DNA of 15,009 nucleotides from an uncultured Clostridia bacterium (GCA_947628385.1 CANQZS010000019.1:1-15009); one strand, 5' to 3'; shown: positions 1-7,420, counted from the stretch's first letter. Numbers and translations: made by a program. The notes: a model not told the origin generated them from the letters alone.

Positions 1-2675
1 CCGTAGCCGTATTCTGCGTTATCCTCGAACAGTGAGTTAGCCCATGCGGGACCCTTGCCCTCCTTATTTACGGTGTAAGGAGTTGACGGTGCGGAACCGC
101 CCCAGATAGATGAGCAGCCTGTTGCATTGGCAATGAACATTCTGTCACCGAAGAGCTGTGTTACCAGCTTAGCGTAAGGAGTTTCACCGCAGCCTGCGCA
201 AGCTCCGGAGAATTCAAGCAGCGGCTGCTTGAACTGTGAACCCTTAACGGTAGTTTCCTTGAATTTTTCGAGGATCTCAGGCTTTTCGGGAAGCGTCTGA
301 CCGTAAGCAAAGGTGTTCTGCTCAGCCATCTGAGAATCAAGAGGCTGCATTGTAAGAGCCTTTGCGCCTTTCTTTCCGGGGCATACATTTGCACATGAGC
401 CGCAGCCTGTGCAGTCCAGAGCGGAAACGGTCATAACGAAATTCATCTTATCAAGACCTGCGATCTTCAGACCCTTTGTTCCCTCGGGAGCCTTTGCAAG
501 CTCGTCATCTGTCATAACGATAGGACGGATAACTGCATGAGGACAAACATAAGAGCAGAAGTTACACTGGATACAGTTCTCGCTGTTCCAAGACGGAACG
601 TCAACGGCAATGCCGCGCTTCTCGTAAGCAGCGGAGCCCTGTGGGAATGTGCCGTCCGGCATATTCTTGAATGTTGAAACGGGGAGAGTATCGCCCATCT
701 GAGCATTTACAGGGATCTGGATCTTATTTACATAATCAACGAGATCCTTTCTGTCGCCCTTAGCCTTAGGCATACCCATCTTGGTATCCTTGCACTTTTT
801 CCATGCTTCGGGGACCTCTATCTCCACAACGCTGTCAGCGCCCATGTCGATAGCCTTGTAGTTCATGTTTACTACGTCCTCGCCTTTCTTTCCGAATGAA
901 GCGAGAGCCTTTTCTTTCATATACTTGATAGCGTCGGCTTCGGGAATGATCTTGGCGAGCTTAAAGAATGCGGACTGGAGGACTGTTGACGTCTTGTTGC
1001 CCAGACCGATCTCTCTTGCAATATCAACGCCGTTGATTATATAGAATTTGATATTGTTCTCGGCGATAGTTCTCTTTACCTGACCGGGGAGGTGCTTTTC
1101 TACCTCGTCCTTGCCCCACTGGCAGTTGAGGAGGAATGTTCCGCCCGGCTTGATGTCCTGAACCATATCGTACTTGTCGATATAGGACTGATTGTGGCAG
1201 GCAACGAAGTCAGCCATATTAACAAGATATGTGGACTTGATGGGAGTTTTGCCGAATCTCAGGTGAGAAACCGTTACGCCGCCGGACTTCTTGGAGTCGT
1301 AAGCAAAGTATGCCTGAGCGTACATATCCGTGTGGTCGCCGATGATCTTGATGGAGTTCTTGTTTGCGCCGACGGTACCGTCAGAGCCGAGACCCCAGAA
1401 CTTACAAGCAACTGTTCCCTCGGGAGCAGTATCGAGCTTGCCCTCTGTAGGAAGCGAGAGGTTTGTAACATCGTCGGTGATGCCGATAGTGAATCTGGGC
1501 TTGTAATTTTCGCCCTTGAAATATTTATCGTTCTGATAAACAGCCTTGATCTGATCCGGAGTAGTATCCTTTGAACCAAGACCGTAGCGTCCGCCGGCGA
1601 TAACAACGTCGTTGAACTTGCTGCCCTTGAGAGCTGCAACAACGTCGAGGTAAAGAGGCTCGCCGAGGGAGCCGGGCTCCTTAGTTCTGTCAAGAACGGA
1701 GATCTGCTTAACAGTATCGGGGATAGCTTCGATGAGCTTATCTGCGCAGAACGGTCTGTAAAGACGTACCTTAACAAGACCGATCTTCCAGCCCTCCTTG
1801 CTGCTGAGGTAGTCGATGGTCTCTGCGATAGTATCGCATACCGAGCCCATAGCTATGATAACGTGCTCAGCGTCGGGAGCGCCGTAGTAGTTGAAGAGCT
1901 TGTAGTCAGTGCCGATCTTCTTGTTTACCTTGTTCATGTATTCCTCGACAACTGCGGGGAACTTGTTGTAGAATTCGTTGCAGGCTTCACGAGCTTGGAA
2001 GAAGATGTCGCCGTTCTGGGCTGTACCGCGGAGAACGGGGTGTTCCGGATTGAGGGAACGGTTCCTGAATGCCTGAGCGGCTTTCTTATCGAGCATATCC
2101 TCAAGATCCTTGTAATCCCAAGCTTCGATCTTCTGTATCTCGTGAGAGGTACGGAAGCCGTCAAAGAAGTGGAGCACAGGAACTCTTCCCTTTATTGTGG
2201 AAAGGTGAGCAACTGCGCCGAGATCCATGACCTCCTGAACGTTGGAAGAGCAAAGCATTGCAAAGCCGGTCTGGCGGCAGGCATAAACGTCTGAATGGTC
2301 GCCGAAGATGTTAAGAGCGTGTGAAGCAACGCATCTTGCGGAAACGTGGATAACGCAGGGGAGCAGCTCGCCGGCGATCTTGTACATATTCGGGATCATC
2401 AGCAGCAGACCCTGAGAAGCGGTATAGGTAGTGGTGAGCGCGCCGGCTGAAAGTGATCCGTGAACGGTACCTGCAGCACCGGCTTCGGACTGCATTTCAG
2501 CAACCTTTACAGGCTGACCGAAGAGGTTATTCTGGTTTTTAGCAGCCCACTGGTCTGTGACCTCTGCCATAACAGAGGAAGGGGTAATGGGGTAGATAGC
2601 AGCAACGTCGGTGAATGGGTAGGAGACCCAAGCCGCCGCATTGTTGCCGTCCATGGTTTTCATTTGTCTTGCCAT
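1..2675 (-). CDS. nifJ: Pyruvate:ferredoxin (flavodoxin) oxidoreductase, partial (C-terminal end outside window)
   Basis: This enzyme oxidatively decarboxylates pyruvate with CoA to acetyl-CoA and CO2 and reduces ferredoxin in the cytoplasm of anaerobes. The frame is open from the ATG at 2675 to the window edge, giving 891 codons of the usual 1,170 or so. The N-terminal pyruvate-binding domain shows YPITP at residues 28-32. Two ferredoxin-type 4Fe-4S motifs follow, with cysteines 701/704/707/711 and 755/758/761/765. A CAGCGETP motif (Cys826, Cys829) opens the TPP-binding domain and holds ligands of the third cluster. The missing part is the rest of that TPP domain. The start is supported by AGGAGGA at 2685-2691, nine bases upstream. 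The frame is the same at the start, at both cluster motifs and at the edge, so I see no frameshift. The gene is monocistronic at its 5' side and diverges from the HD gene. Family assignment is very secure. Confidence 0.97.
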   Translation of the reverse strand, partial: MARQMKTMDGNNAAAWVSYPFTDVAAIYPITPSSVMAEVTDQWAAKNQNNLFGQPVKVAEMQSEAGAAGTVHGSLSAGALTTTYTASQGLLLMIPNMYKIAGELLPCVIHVSARCVASHALNIFGDHSDVYACRQTGFAMLCSSNVQEVMDLGAVAHLSTIKGRVPVLHFFDGFRTSHEIQKIEAWDYKDLEDMLDKKAAQAFRNRSLNPEHPVLRGTAQNGDIFFQAREACNEFYNKFPAVVEEYMNKVNKKIGTDYKLFNYYGAPDAEHVIIAMGSVCDTIAETIDYLSSKEGWKIGLVKVRLYRPFCADKLIEAIPDTVKQISVLDRTKEPGSLGEPLYLDVVAALKGSKFNDVVIAGGRYGLGSKDTTPDQIKAVYQNDKYFKGENYKPRFTIGITDDVTNLSLPTEGKLDTAPEGTVACKFWGLGSDGTVGANKNSIKIIGDHTDMYAQAYFAYDSKKSGGVTVSHLRFGKTPIKSTYLVNMADFVACHNQSYIDKYDMVQDIKPGGTFLLNCQWGKDEVEKHLPGQVKRTIAENNIKFYIINGVDIAREIGLGNKTSTVLQSAFFKLAKIIPEADAIKYMKEKALASFGKKGEDVVNMNYKAIDMGADSVVEIEVPEAWKKCKDTKMGMPKAKGDRKDLVDYVNKIQIPVNAQMGDTLPVSTFKNMPDGTFPQGSAAYEKRGIAVDVPSWNSENCIQCNFCSYVCPHAVIRPIVMTDDELAKAPEGTKGLKIAGLDKMNFVMTVSALDCTGCGSCANVCPGKKGAKALTMQPLDSQMAEQNTFAYGQTLPEKPEILEKFKETTVKGSQFKQPLLEFSGACAGCGETPYAKLVTQLFGDRMFIANATGCSSIWGGSAPSTPYTVNKEGKGPAWANSLFEDNAEYGY

Positions 2676-2684
2676 GTTGGACAG

Positions 2685-2719
2685 TCCTCCTAAAACAAAT
2701 TTGTATGACTTTTATTATA
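2685..2719 (-). promoter_or_regulatory. nifJ -10 element and ribosome binding site
   Basis: Reading the minus strand, a perfect TATAAT lies at 2719-2714 and AGGAGGA at 2691-2685. A good -35 at 17 bp is not visible. The nearest TTGTGA is 23 bp upstream of the -10, which is too far. The gene may need an activator, or the -35 may be degenerate. The TATAAT match is seen; its use as a promoter is inferred. Confidence 0.5.
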
Positions 2720-2968
2720 GTACATACGTTAATTACATTTTATCACAAACAAAGCGGATTGTAAAGTATTTTTTGGTTAAAAAATATGCAGATCGAGATA
2801 AATAAATTTAAGTGGGCGCATAAGGGGCAATGCACATGACCGCAGCGGAGGGAATATAATGTTACCGATCATTTTCGCAGCGCTGCGCAGGACGATGATA
2901 TAAAAAGTATTTGTTGAATATAAATAAAAAATACAAAAGAAAATTATATATAAATTTTTAAAAACCTA
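2720..2968. other. Divergent intergenic region with GC-rich island and palindrome
   Basis: Most of this spacer between nifJ and the HD gene is AT-rich, but about 2812-2905 is clearly richer in G+C. That island contains the 12-base perfect palindrome CGCAGCGCTGCG (2875-2886 or within one base). It also holds two tiny overlapping reading frames, 2830-2859 (9 aa) and 2859-2903 (14 aa, MLPIIFAALRRTMI). The second is preceded by GGAGGG at a proper distance. I recognise no RNA family here. It may be a decayed element, a leader peptide or a regulatory site. Confidence 0.4.
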
Positions 2969-2997
2969 TTGAAAGAGGCATATAAATATTGTATAAT
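2969..2997 (+). promoter_or_regulatory. Consensus promoter of the HD-domain gene
   Basis: TTGAAA at 2969-2974 is followed by a 17-base spacer and TATAAT at 2992-2997. Transcription would start near 3004, which leaves a leader of about 45 nt before the ATG at 3050. This placement argues against an upstream GTG at 3008 as the start, since it would sit almost on the transcript end. Confidence 0.8.
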
Positions 2998-3049
2998 GAT
3001 ATAAAGTGTGTTTGATGCAAAACACATTGAGGGGAGATGGCGGCTAAAA

Positions 3050-3589
3050 ATGCTTAAAGCGATAGGCTCCAAGGCAGATCTTCTTGTGGATCGGGAGGGA
3101 AAGGGCTACTATTACATGGTATCCGATCTTCTGGAAAATGAACTTGTCCTTAAAATGAAAGAATACATTCATCACGGAGATACGACCTGTTTTCAGCATT
3201 GTCTGAACGTTTCATATTATAATTACAGGATATGCAGATTTTTCTCGCTGAATGCGAGAGCCGCAGCGAGAGCGGGTCTGCTGCACGATCTGTTCCTTTA
3301 CGACTGGCACACGCACAAGCCGGAAAAGGGAGAGCGCCTGCATGGATTTACCCATGCGGAGACGGCTCTGAAAAATGCCAAAGAAAATTTTTACATATCG
3401 GAGCTTGAGGGCGATATAATCGAAAAGCATATGTTCCCGCTGAACATAACGGCGGTACCGAGGTATCGTGAGACGGTAGTCATAGTTCTGGTAGATAAAT
3501 ACTGTGGGCTTCTTGAAACTGTGATCCCGAGAATGAAAAGGATCGTAACGGTATTTCACAGAGGCGAGTCCAAAAAGCGTTCCGCATAA
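3050..3589 (+). CDS. HD-domain phosphohydrolase, small stand-alone protein
   Basis: This is a 179-residue cytosolic protein of the HD superfamily, metal-dependent hydrolases that usually act on phosphoester bonds of nucleotides. The metal-binding signature is visible. His50 comes first, then the His79-Asp80 doublet in GLLHDLFLYDW. A GFTHAE histidine and an EKHMFP histidine follow, matching the spacing of HD domains. No partner domain (RelA, GGDEF, nucleotidyltransferase) is attached, so the substrate cannot be named. I chose the ATG at 3050, preceded by GAGGGGAG at 3029-3036 with a rather long 13-base gap. A GTG at 3008 would add 14 residues but lies too close to the predicted transcript start. 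A frame-shifted ATG at 3037 with better spacing gives only a six-codon peptide. The gene is monocistronic between its own promoter and terminator. Confidence 0.85.
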   Translation: MLKAIGSKADLLVDREGKGYYYMVSDLLENELVLKMKEYIHHGDTTCFQHCLNVSYYNYRICRFFSLNARAAARAGLLHDLFLYDWHTHKPEKGERLHGFTHAETALKNAKENFYISELEGDIIEKHMFPLNITAVPRYRETVVIVLVDKYCGLLETVIPRMKRIVTVFHRGESKKRSA

Positions 3590-3600
3590 TAAAAGATCAA

Positions 3601-3629
3601 AAGCCGTTGGGAGCATTTCCCGACGGCTT
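3601..3629 (+). terminator. Intrinsic-type hairpin after the HD gene
   Basis: A 12-bp stem (3601-3612 with 3618-3629, one G-T wobble) encloses a 5-base loop just downstream of the stop codon. The following U-tract is weak, so termination may be incomplete. Confidence 0.75.
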
Positions 3630-3630
3630 T

Positions 3631-3651
3631 ATCCGTCAAAGATCCGTCAAA
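3631..3651 (+). repeat. Tandem 10-base duplication ATCCGTCAAA
   Basis: ATCCGTCAAA occurs at 3631-3640 and again at 3642-3651, directly after the HD-gene hairpin. It looks like a small local duplication. No function is evident. Confidence 0.5.
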
Positions 3652-3670
3652 AATAAACCTAAAAAAGCTA

Positions 3671-3699
3671 TTGACAAAATTTATATTATGTGATATAAT
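3671..3699 (+). promoter_or_regulatory. Perfect consensus promoter P1, upstream of the small RNA locus
   Basis: TTGACA (3671-3676), a 17-base spacer and TATAAT (3694-3699) match the sigma-A consensus at all twelve positions. No convincing long gene starts downstream. The first strong terminator is the hairpin at 4018-4048, so this promoter would make a transcript of about 343 nt covering the 3748-3897 frame and the small RNA. Confidence 0.8.
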
Positions 3700-3747
3700 A
3701 TAATTTAATCGCTTTCCGAAAACGTTTAAAATTTCCGGAAATTCCAC

Positions 3748-3897
3748 TTGAAAACATTGCTGAAAGAACTTTATTCTCTTACTTATTACTGTGATGAAAT
3801 TGTGAAAATTACAAAACATACAAATATTTTGCTCAGTTTTTGTGCAGTCATACGAATTCCAAAAAACTTGCTAAAATCTGTTGACTATAAAGCCTAA
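3748..3897 (+). CDS. Possible 49-residue small protein with TTG start (doubtful)
   Basis: A frame open from 3731 could be translated from the TTG at 3748 to the TAA at 3895, giving a 49-residue peptide that begins LKTLLKELYSLTYYCDE. The composition is protein-like, with an amphipathic start and a hydrophobic middle. It lies wholly inside the transcript expected from promoter P1. Against it, there is no purine-rich ribosome binding site in front of the TTG, the DNA is AT-rich, and I recognise no family. The 3' end of the frame overlaps promoter P2. I list it only because it occupies an otherwise unexplained transcribed stretch. Confidence 0.15.
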   Translation: MKTLLKELYSLTYYCDEIVKITKHTNILLSFCAVIRIPKNLLKSVDYKA

Positions 3898-3909
3898 ATG
3901 CGTTATAAT
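3881..3909 (+). promoter_or_regulatory. Near-perfect promoter P2 of the small RNA
   Basis: TTGACT (3881-3886), a 17-base spacer and TATAAT (3904-3909) match consensus at eleven of twelve positions. Transcription would start at about 3916, roughly 133 nt before the end of the terminator U-tract. Confidence 0.8.
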
Positions 3910-3915
3910 AATGAT

Positions 3916-4048
3916 GATGTTAGAAAACGTCTAATACATTCAATTAGTTTAACATCCGTTTTGTTGTCTCCTTTCTTTTGTTCTACACATATTATTTTAA
4001 TTTAACATCATCTGATCTGCAGGGCACCGTTTGTCCTGCAATTTTTTT
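3916..4048 (+). ncRNA. Candidate small non-coding RNA upstream of metG
   Basis: A strong promoter (P2) and a strong intrinsic terminator bracket about 133 nt with no plausible reading frame, which is the usual layout of a bacterial small RNA gene. The 5' end (GATGTTAGA, 3916-3924) can pair with TTTAACATC at 4001-4009, just before the terminator. That pairing would close a large loop. At the DNA level the match extends to GATGATGTTA (3913-3922) against TAACATCATC (4003-4012). The loop holds a pyrimidine-rich stretch (3967-3980) containing TCTCCTTTC, complementary to Shine-Dalgarno sequences. It has no T-box or other leader motif that I recognise, and metG has its own promoter after the terminator, so it is probably an independent RNA. 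Existence is inferred from signals; function is unknown. Confidence 0.55.
4018..4048 (+). terminator. Strong intrinsic terminator of the small RNA locus
   Basis: A 9-bp stem (4018-4026 with 4032-4040, one G-T wobble) has a 5-base loop and is followed by seven T residues at 4042-4048. It ends 25 bases before the -35 of the metG promoter, so it separates the upstream transcript from metG. Confidence 0.88.
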
Positions 4049-4072
4049 GCCTTTCCCTACGGCGCAGCAAAA

Positions 4073-4101
4073 TTGACAAATCTGCACATTTGGGTTATAA
4101 T
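4073..4101 (+). promoter_or_regulatory. Perfect consensus promoter of metG
   Basis: TTGACA (4073-4078), a 17-base spacer and TATAAT (4096-4101) match consensus at all positions. The start site near 4108 leaves a leader of about 35 nt, too short for a T-box or SAM riboswitch. GGGAGGA at 4130-4136 is the ribosome binding site. Confidence 0.88.
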
Positions 4102-4142
4102 ATCTATTATCGGCACATCAATACTTTTCGGGAGGAATTAAA

Positions 4143-6092
4143 ATGTCAAAGGGAAAATTCTACATTACTACGCCTATTTATTATCCGTCGGGGAATCCGC
4201 ATATCGGTCACTGCTATACTACGGTGGCGTGCGATTCCATAGCAAGATATAAGCGAATGCAAGGATACGACGTTATGTTCCTTACGGGTACTGACGAGCA
4301 CGGACAGAAGATCGAGGAAAAAGCTGCCGAAAAAGGCATCACTCCTAAGCAGTATGTCGATGAGATAGTCGAGATCTTCAAAAACCTCTGGTCTTATATG
4401 AATATAAGCTACGACCGCTATATCAGAACTACGGACGATTACCATGTGGAGTCCGTACAGAAAATTTTCAAGGCTCTTTATGATAAGGGATATATTTACA
4501 AGGGCGAATATAAGGGCAAATATTGTACACCGTGCGAAAGCTTCTGGACGGAATCCCAACTCGATGAGAACGGCTGCTGTCCCGAATGTCACCGCGAGGT
4601 AAAGGAGGCGCGCGAGGAAGCGTACTTCCTGAAGATGTCCCCGTTTGCCGACAGGATAGAAAAGCTCCTGCTTGAAACGGACTATCTCCGTCCCAAAACA
4701 AGAGCCGTAGAGCTTGTAAACAATTTCATCAAGCCCGGACTTGAGGATCTGTGCGTTTCAAGAACGTCCTTTAAATGGGGAATACCGGTAACATTTGACG
4801 AAAAACACGTTGTCTATGTCTGGATCGACGCACTTTCAAACTATATAACAGCGCTGGGATATGAGAATTCCGCATATGACGACTACGATAAATTCTGGCC
4901 TGCGGACGTGCATATGGTAGCAAAGGATATTATGAGGTTCCACGCTATAATCTGGCCGGCAATGCTTATGGCGTTAGAGCTTCCGCTGCCCAAGCACCTT
5001 GCCGTTCACGGCTGGATAACCTTTAACGGACAGAAGATGAGCAAATCGCTGGGCAATGTTGTGGATCCGCTTATACTGGGCGAACGCTACGGCTGCGACG
5101 CGATACGCTATCATATCATGCGTGAAATGGCTCTCGGAGCGGACAGCTCGTTCTCAAATAAAATAATGATCGACAGGATAAATTCCGACCTTGCAAACGA
5201 TCTGGGAAATCTGGTTTCCAGAACAGTAGCTATGGTGATAAAATATTTTGACGGAACGCTTCCGGAGGAAAGAGAGACAGATCCGCTTGACAATGAGCTT
5301 ATATCAATGGCGGAGGCTCTCCGCGGAAATTTGGATAAATTCGTTGATGAGACTCAGCTGAACAATGCTCTTGCGGAGATCTTCAAGGTGATAAGCCGCG
5401 CAAATAAATATATTGACGAGACTGCGCCGTGGGTGCTCGCAAAGGACGAGTCAAAAAGGGCGCGTCTTGCGACGGTGCTTTACGATCTGCTTGAAACGAT
5501 AAGGATCTCCACCACGCTCCTTTCCTGCTTTATGCCTGTGACAATGCCAAAGGTATGGGAGCAGATCGGCGCAGATGAAAGCGTAATAAATTATGAAGCG
5601 GCGGGAAAATTCGGAGTTCTGCCCGCAAACGTCACCGTTAAGAAAGGCGAGGTACTGTTCCCGCGTCTTGACATTGAAAAGGAGACTGAGGAGCTAAACA
5701 GCATTATTCTTAAAAATGCTCCTGCGACTGCGGAGGATACAGACAAGGCGGATCTTGTTCCCATAGCCGGCACTATAAAAATAGATGATTTTGGCAAGGT
5801 AGATCTGCGCGTCGCGGAGGTAAAGGCTTGTGAAAGAGTTCCCAAGGCGAAAAAGCTGCTTTGCTTACAGCTTGACGATGGATTTGGAACGCGACAGGTG
5901 GTTTCCGGAATAGCCAAGTGGTATTCGCCGGAGGATCTTATAGGCAAGAAGATCATAGTAGTAGCGAATCTTGCGCCTGCGACGCTATGCGGAGTTAAGT
6001 CTGACGGTATGATAGTTGCGGCGGATACAGACGGTGAAGCAAGAGTGATATTCATAGACAAGGATATTCCTAACGGAACGAAATTAAGATAA
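4143..6092 (+). CDS. metG: Methionyl-tRNA synthetase with C-terminal tRNA-binding domain
   Basis: This class I aminoacyl-tRNA synthetase charges tRNA-Met with methionine using ATP in the cytosol. The Rossmann catalytic core carries the HIGH motif at residues 20-23 and KMSKS at 298-302. Between them lies a zinc-binding knuckle with cysteine pairs 128/131 and 146/149. A helical anticodon-binding domain follows. From about residue 547 to 649 there is an EMAP-II/Trbp111-like OB-fold tRNA-binding domain (IDDFGKVDLRVAEV), which in this family also mediates dimerisation. The 649-residue length is normal for the dimeric type. The ATG start is fixed by GGGAGGA six bases upstream and by the motif spacing. 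The gene is monocistronic, with its own promoter and a terminator straight after the stop. Its convergent neighbour is an MTA/SAH deaminase, a loose methionine-metabolism link. Confidence 0.98.
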   Translation: MSKGKFYITTPIYYPSGNPHIGHCYTTVACDSIARYKRMQGYDVMFLTGTDEHGQKIEEKAAEKGITPKQYVDEIVEIFKNLWSYMNISYDRYIRTTDDYHVESVQKIFKALYDKGYIYKGEYKGKYCTPCESFWTESQLDENGCCPECHREVKEAREEAYFLKMSPFADRIEKLLLETDYLRPKTRAVELVNNFIKPGLEDLCVSRTSFKWGIPVTFDEKHVVYVWIDALSNYITALGYENSAYDDYDKFWPADVHMVAKDIMRFHAIIWPAMLMALELPLPKHLAVHGWITFNGQKMSKSLGNVVDPLILGERYGCDAIRYHIMREMALGADSSFSNKIMIDRINSDLANDLGNLVSRTVAMVIKYFDGTLPEERETDPLDNELISMAEALRGNLDKFVDETQLNNALAEIFKVISRANKYIDETAPWVLAKDESKRARLATVLYDLLETIRISTTLLSCFMPVTMPKVWEQIGADESVINYEAAGKFGVLPANVTVKKGEVLFPRLDIEKETEELNSIILKNAPATAEDTDKADLVPIAGTIKIDDFGKVDLRVAEVKACERVPKAKKLLCLQLDDGFGTRQVVSGIAKWYSPEDLIGKKIIVVANLAPATLCGVKSDGMIVAADTDGEARVIFIDKDIPNGTKLR

Positions 6093-6100
6093 CAGCAGCG

Positions 6101-6128
6101 CCCCGCACATTATGTGCGGGGGCGTTTA
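6101..6128 (+). terminator. Intrinsic terminator of metG
   Basis: A GC-rich 9-bp stem (6101-6109 with 6113-6121) with a 3-base loop is followed by a short T-rich tail (TTTATATT) within nine bases of the metG stop. On the minus strand the same hairpin lacks a T-run, so it serves metG rather than the convergent amidohydrolase. Confidence 0.82.
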
Positions 6129-6130
6129 TA

Positions 6131-7420
6131 TTACCTGTTTATAAGCGCTTTTACCGCTGCGGAAGCTTCGGAATATATCCTCTCCGCATCAAGAGTGGGG
6201 AACGTTCCGTTCTCATAAACTATGACTCCGTTGCTGACAGTCATTTTTATATTGGTCTTGTTTCCCGCAAAAACTATGTTCTTTACAATGTTGTGAAGCG
6301 GCTGCATATTGGGAGTCTTTAGATCTATGACCATCATGTCCGCTTTCTTTCCTGCCGCAAGTACGTCACAGTCGGAAAGCCCCATTGCAAGAGCGCTGCC
6401 CTTTACAGCCATTTCAAGGACTGCGTCGGCAGGCATTGCGGAAGCGTTATTTTCACGTATCTTTTGAAGCGTAGAAGCCAGATACATCTCGCGGAACATA
6501 TCAAGCGCGTTATTGCTCGCCGCACCGTCCGTTCCTATGGCAAGGGGAACTCCCTTTTCCCGCATTTTAACAAGGGGAGCGATACCGCTTGCAAGCTTGC
6601 AGTTTGAACAGGGATTCGTTACTGCCCAGACCCCGTGCCTGCGGAAAATTTCCATATCCTCCTTGGTGAAATGTACGCAGTGGAACCCGCCGCCGCCGTA
6701 TTCAAACATTCCCAGTTCCTCAAAAAGAGCCGTGGGAGTTTTTCCGTGGCGTTCGATACACTCGCGGACTTCTTTTGCCGTTTCGGAATTGTGAGTGTAA
6801 ACAGGCTGCTTGTATTTATGAGCAAGCTCGGCAATTCCTTTCATAATGGAAATGTTAGTTGTGTATTCCGCATGGAATCCGATTTTAAATGAAACCAGCG
6901 GATCGCCGCCGTTGAATTTATTATAGTATTCCTCCAGACGGCTCAGTGCTGAATCGTAGTCGGCTTTGCTGTCCCCGCCGCTGACCGATCCGCAAAGAAC
7001 GGTACGCAGTCCGGTATCGGCAGCGGCTTGGGCGATATATTCCGGAAAGAAATACATATCGAAGCAAGCGGTAGTTCCGCCGGAGAAATATTCCAGAGCG
7101 GCAAGCTTGGTAAAGATACAGACATCTTCGGGAGTAAGCTTGTCCTCCATGGGAAATACCTGATCGAAAAGCCAGTCCTGAAGCGGCAGATCGTCTGCAT
7201 AGGAGCGCAGGAACACCATTGCGGAATGAGCGTGGGCGTTCTTGAAGGACGGCATTATAAGATTTCCCTGCAAATTGATCTCCCTGTCAAATTTTGCCGC
7301 GGGAGCATTTTTTTCATTTCCCACATAGGTTATAGTGTCGCCGTCGGTGTGGATCTCTCCGGGACGTATCTCCATATCCTCGGCGGTAAGGACAAGTCCG
7401 TTATAAAATCTTGATCTCAT
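6131..7420 (-). CDS. mtaD: Amidohydrolase, 5'-methylthioadenosine/S-adenosylhomocysteine deaminase type
   Basis: This cytosolic zinc amidohydrolase of 429 residues most resembles the MTA/SAH deaminases, which convert these SAM by-products to their inosyl forms. The metal-site residues are in order: His63 and His65 in NAHAHSA, His210 in HNSET, and Asp298 in GTDGAASNN. Glu213 of the HxxE motif and the His247/His250 pair (HCVH) fit the substrate-binding and catalytic positions of that family. The NPCSNCKLASG motif is also typical. The ATG at 7420 follows GGGAGGAA at a 7-base spacing, and the N-terminal beta-strand region has the expected length. The closely related guanine and chlorohydrolase-type deaminases share the fold, so the exact substrate is inferred. 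The gene faces metG convergently and diverges from spoVAC across a 75-base region. Confidence 0.85.
   Translation of the reverse strand: MRSRFYNGLVLTAEDMEIRPGEIHTDGDTITYVGNEKNAPAAKFDREINLQGNLIMPSFKNAHAHSAMVFLRSYADDLPLQDWLFDQVFPMEDKLTPEDVCIFTKLAALEYFSGGTTACFDMYFFPEYIAQAAADTGLRTVLCGSVSGGDSKADYDSALSRLEEYYNKFNGGDPLVSFKIGFHAEYTTNISIMKGIAELAHKYKQPVYTHNSETAKEVRECIERHGKTPTALFEELGMFEYGGGGFHCVHFTKEDMEIFRRHGVWAVTNPCSNCKLASGIAPLVKMREKGVPLAIGTDGAASNNALDMFREMYLASTLQKIRENNASAMPADAVLEMAVKGSALAMGLSDCDVLAAGKKADMMVIDLKTPNMQPLHNIVKNIVFAGNKTNIKMTVSNGVIVYENGTFPTLDAERIYSEASAAVKALINR

Noticed and set aside
1092..1574. 160-codon plus-strand frame inside nifJ, and similar long frames at 1863-2294 and 1274-1777
   Set aside because: These are shadows in other frames of the strongly biased nifJ coding sequence. 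They lack a ribosome binding site and recognisable motifs.
2720..2760. Rex (NADH-sensing) operator at the nifJ promoter, TTGTGAT...ATTAACG
   Set aside because: The half-sites are eight bases apart rather than the four expected, and they match the consensus poorly.
3008..3049. GTG start of the HD protein at 3008
   Set aside because: It would lie about four bases from the predicted transcript start with no ribosome binding site. The ATG at 3050 follows GAGGGGAG.
3556..3819. 87-codon minus-strand reading frame
   Set aside because: It overlaps the end of the HD gene, the hairpin and promoter P1, with no ribosome binding site. It is probably chance in AT-rich DNA.
3590..4142. T-box or SAM riboswitch controlling metG
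   Set aside because: No T-box specifier stem or conserved GGTGG-type bulge is seen, and the metG promoter starts transcription only about 35 bases before the ATG, after the terminator.
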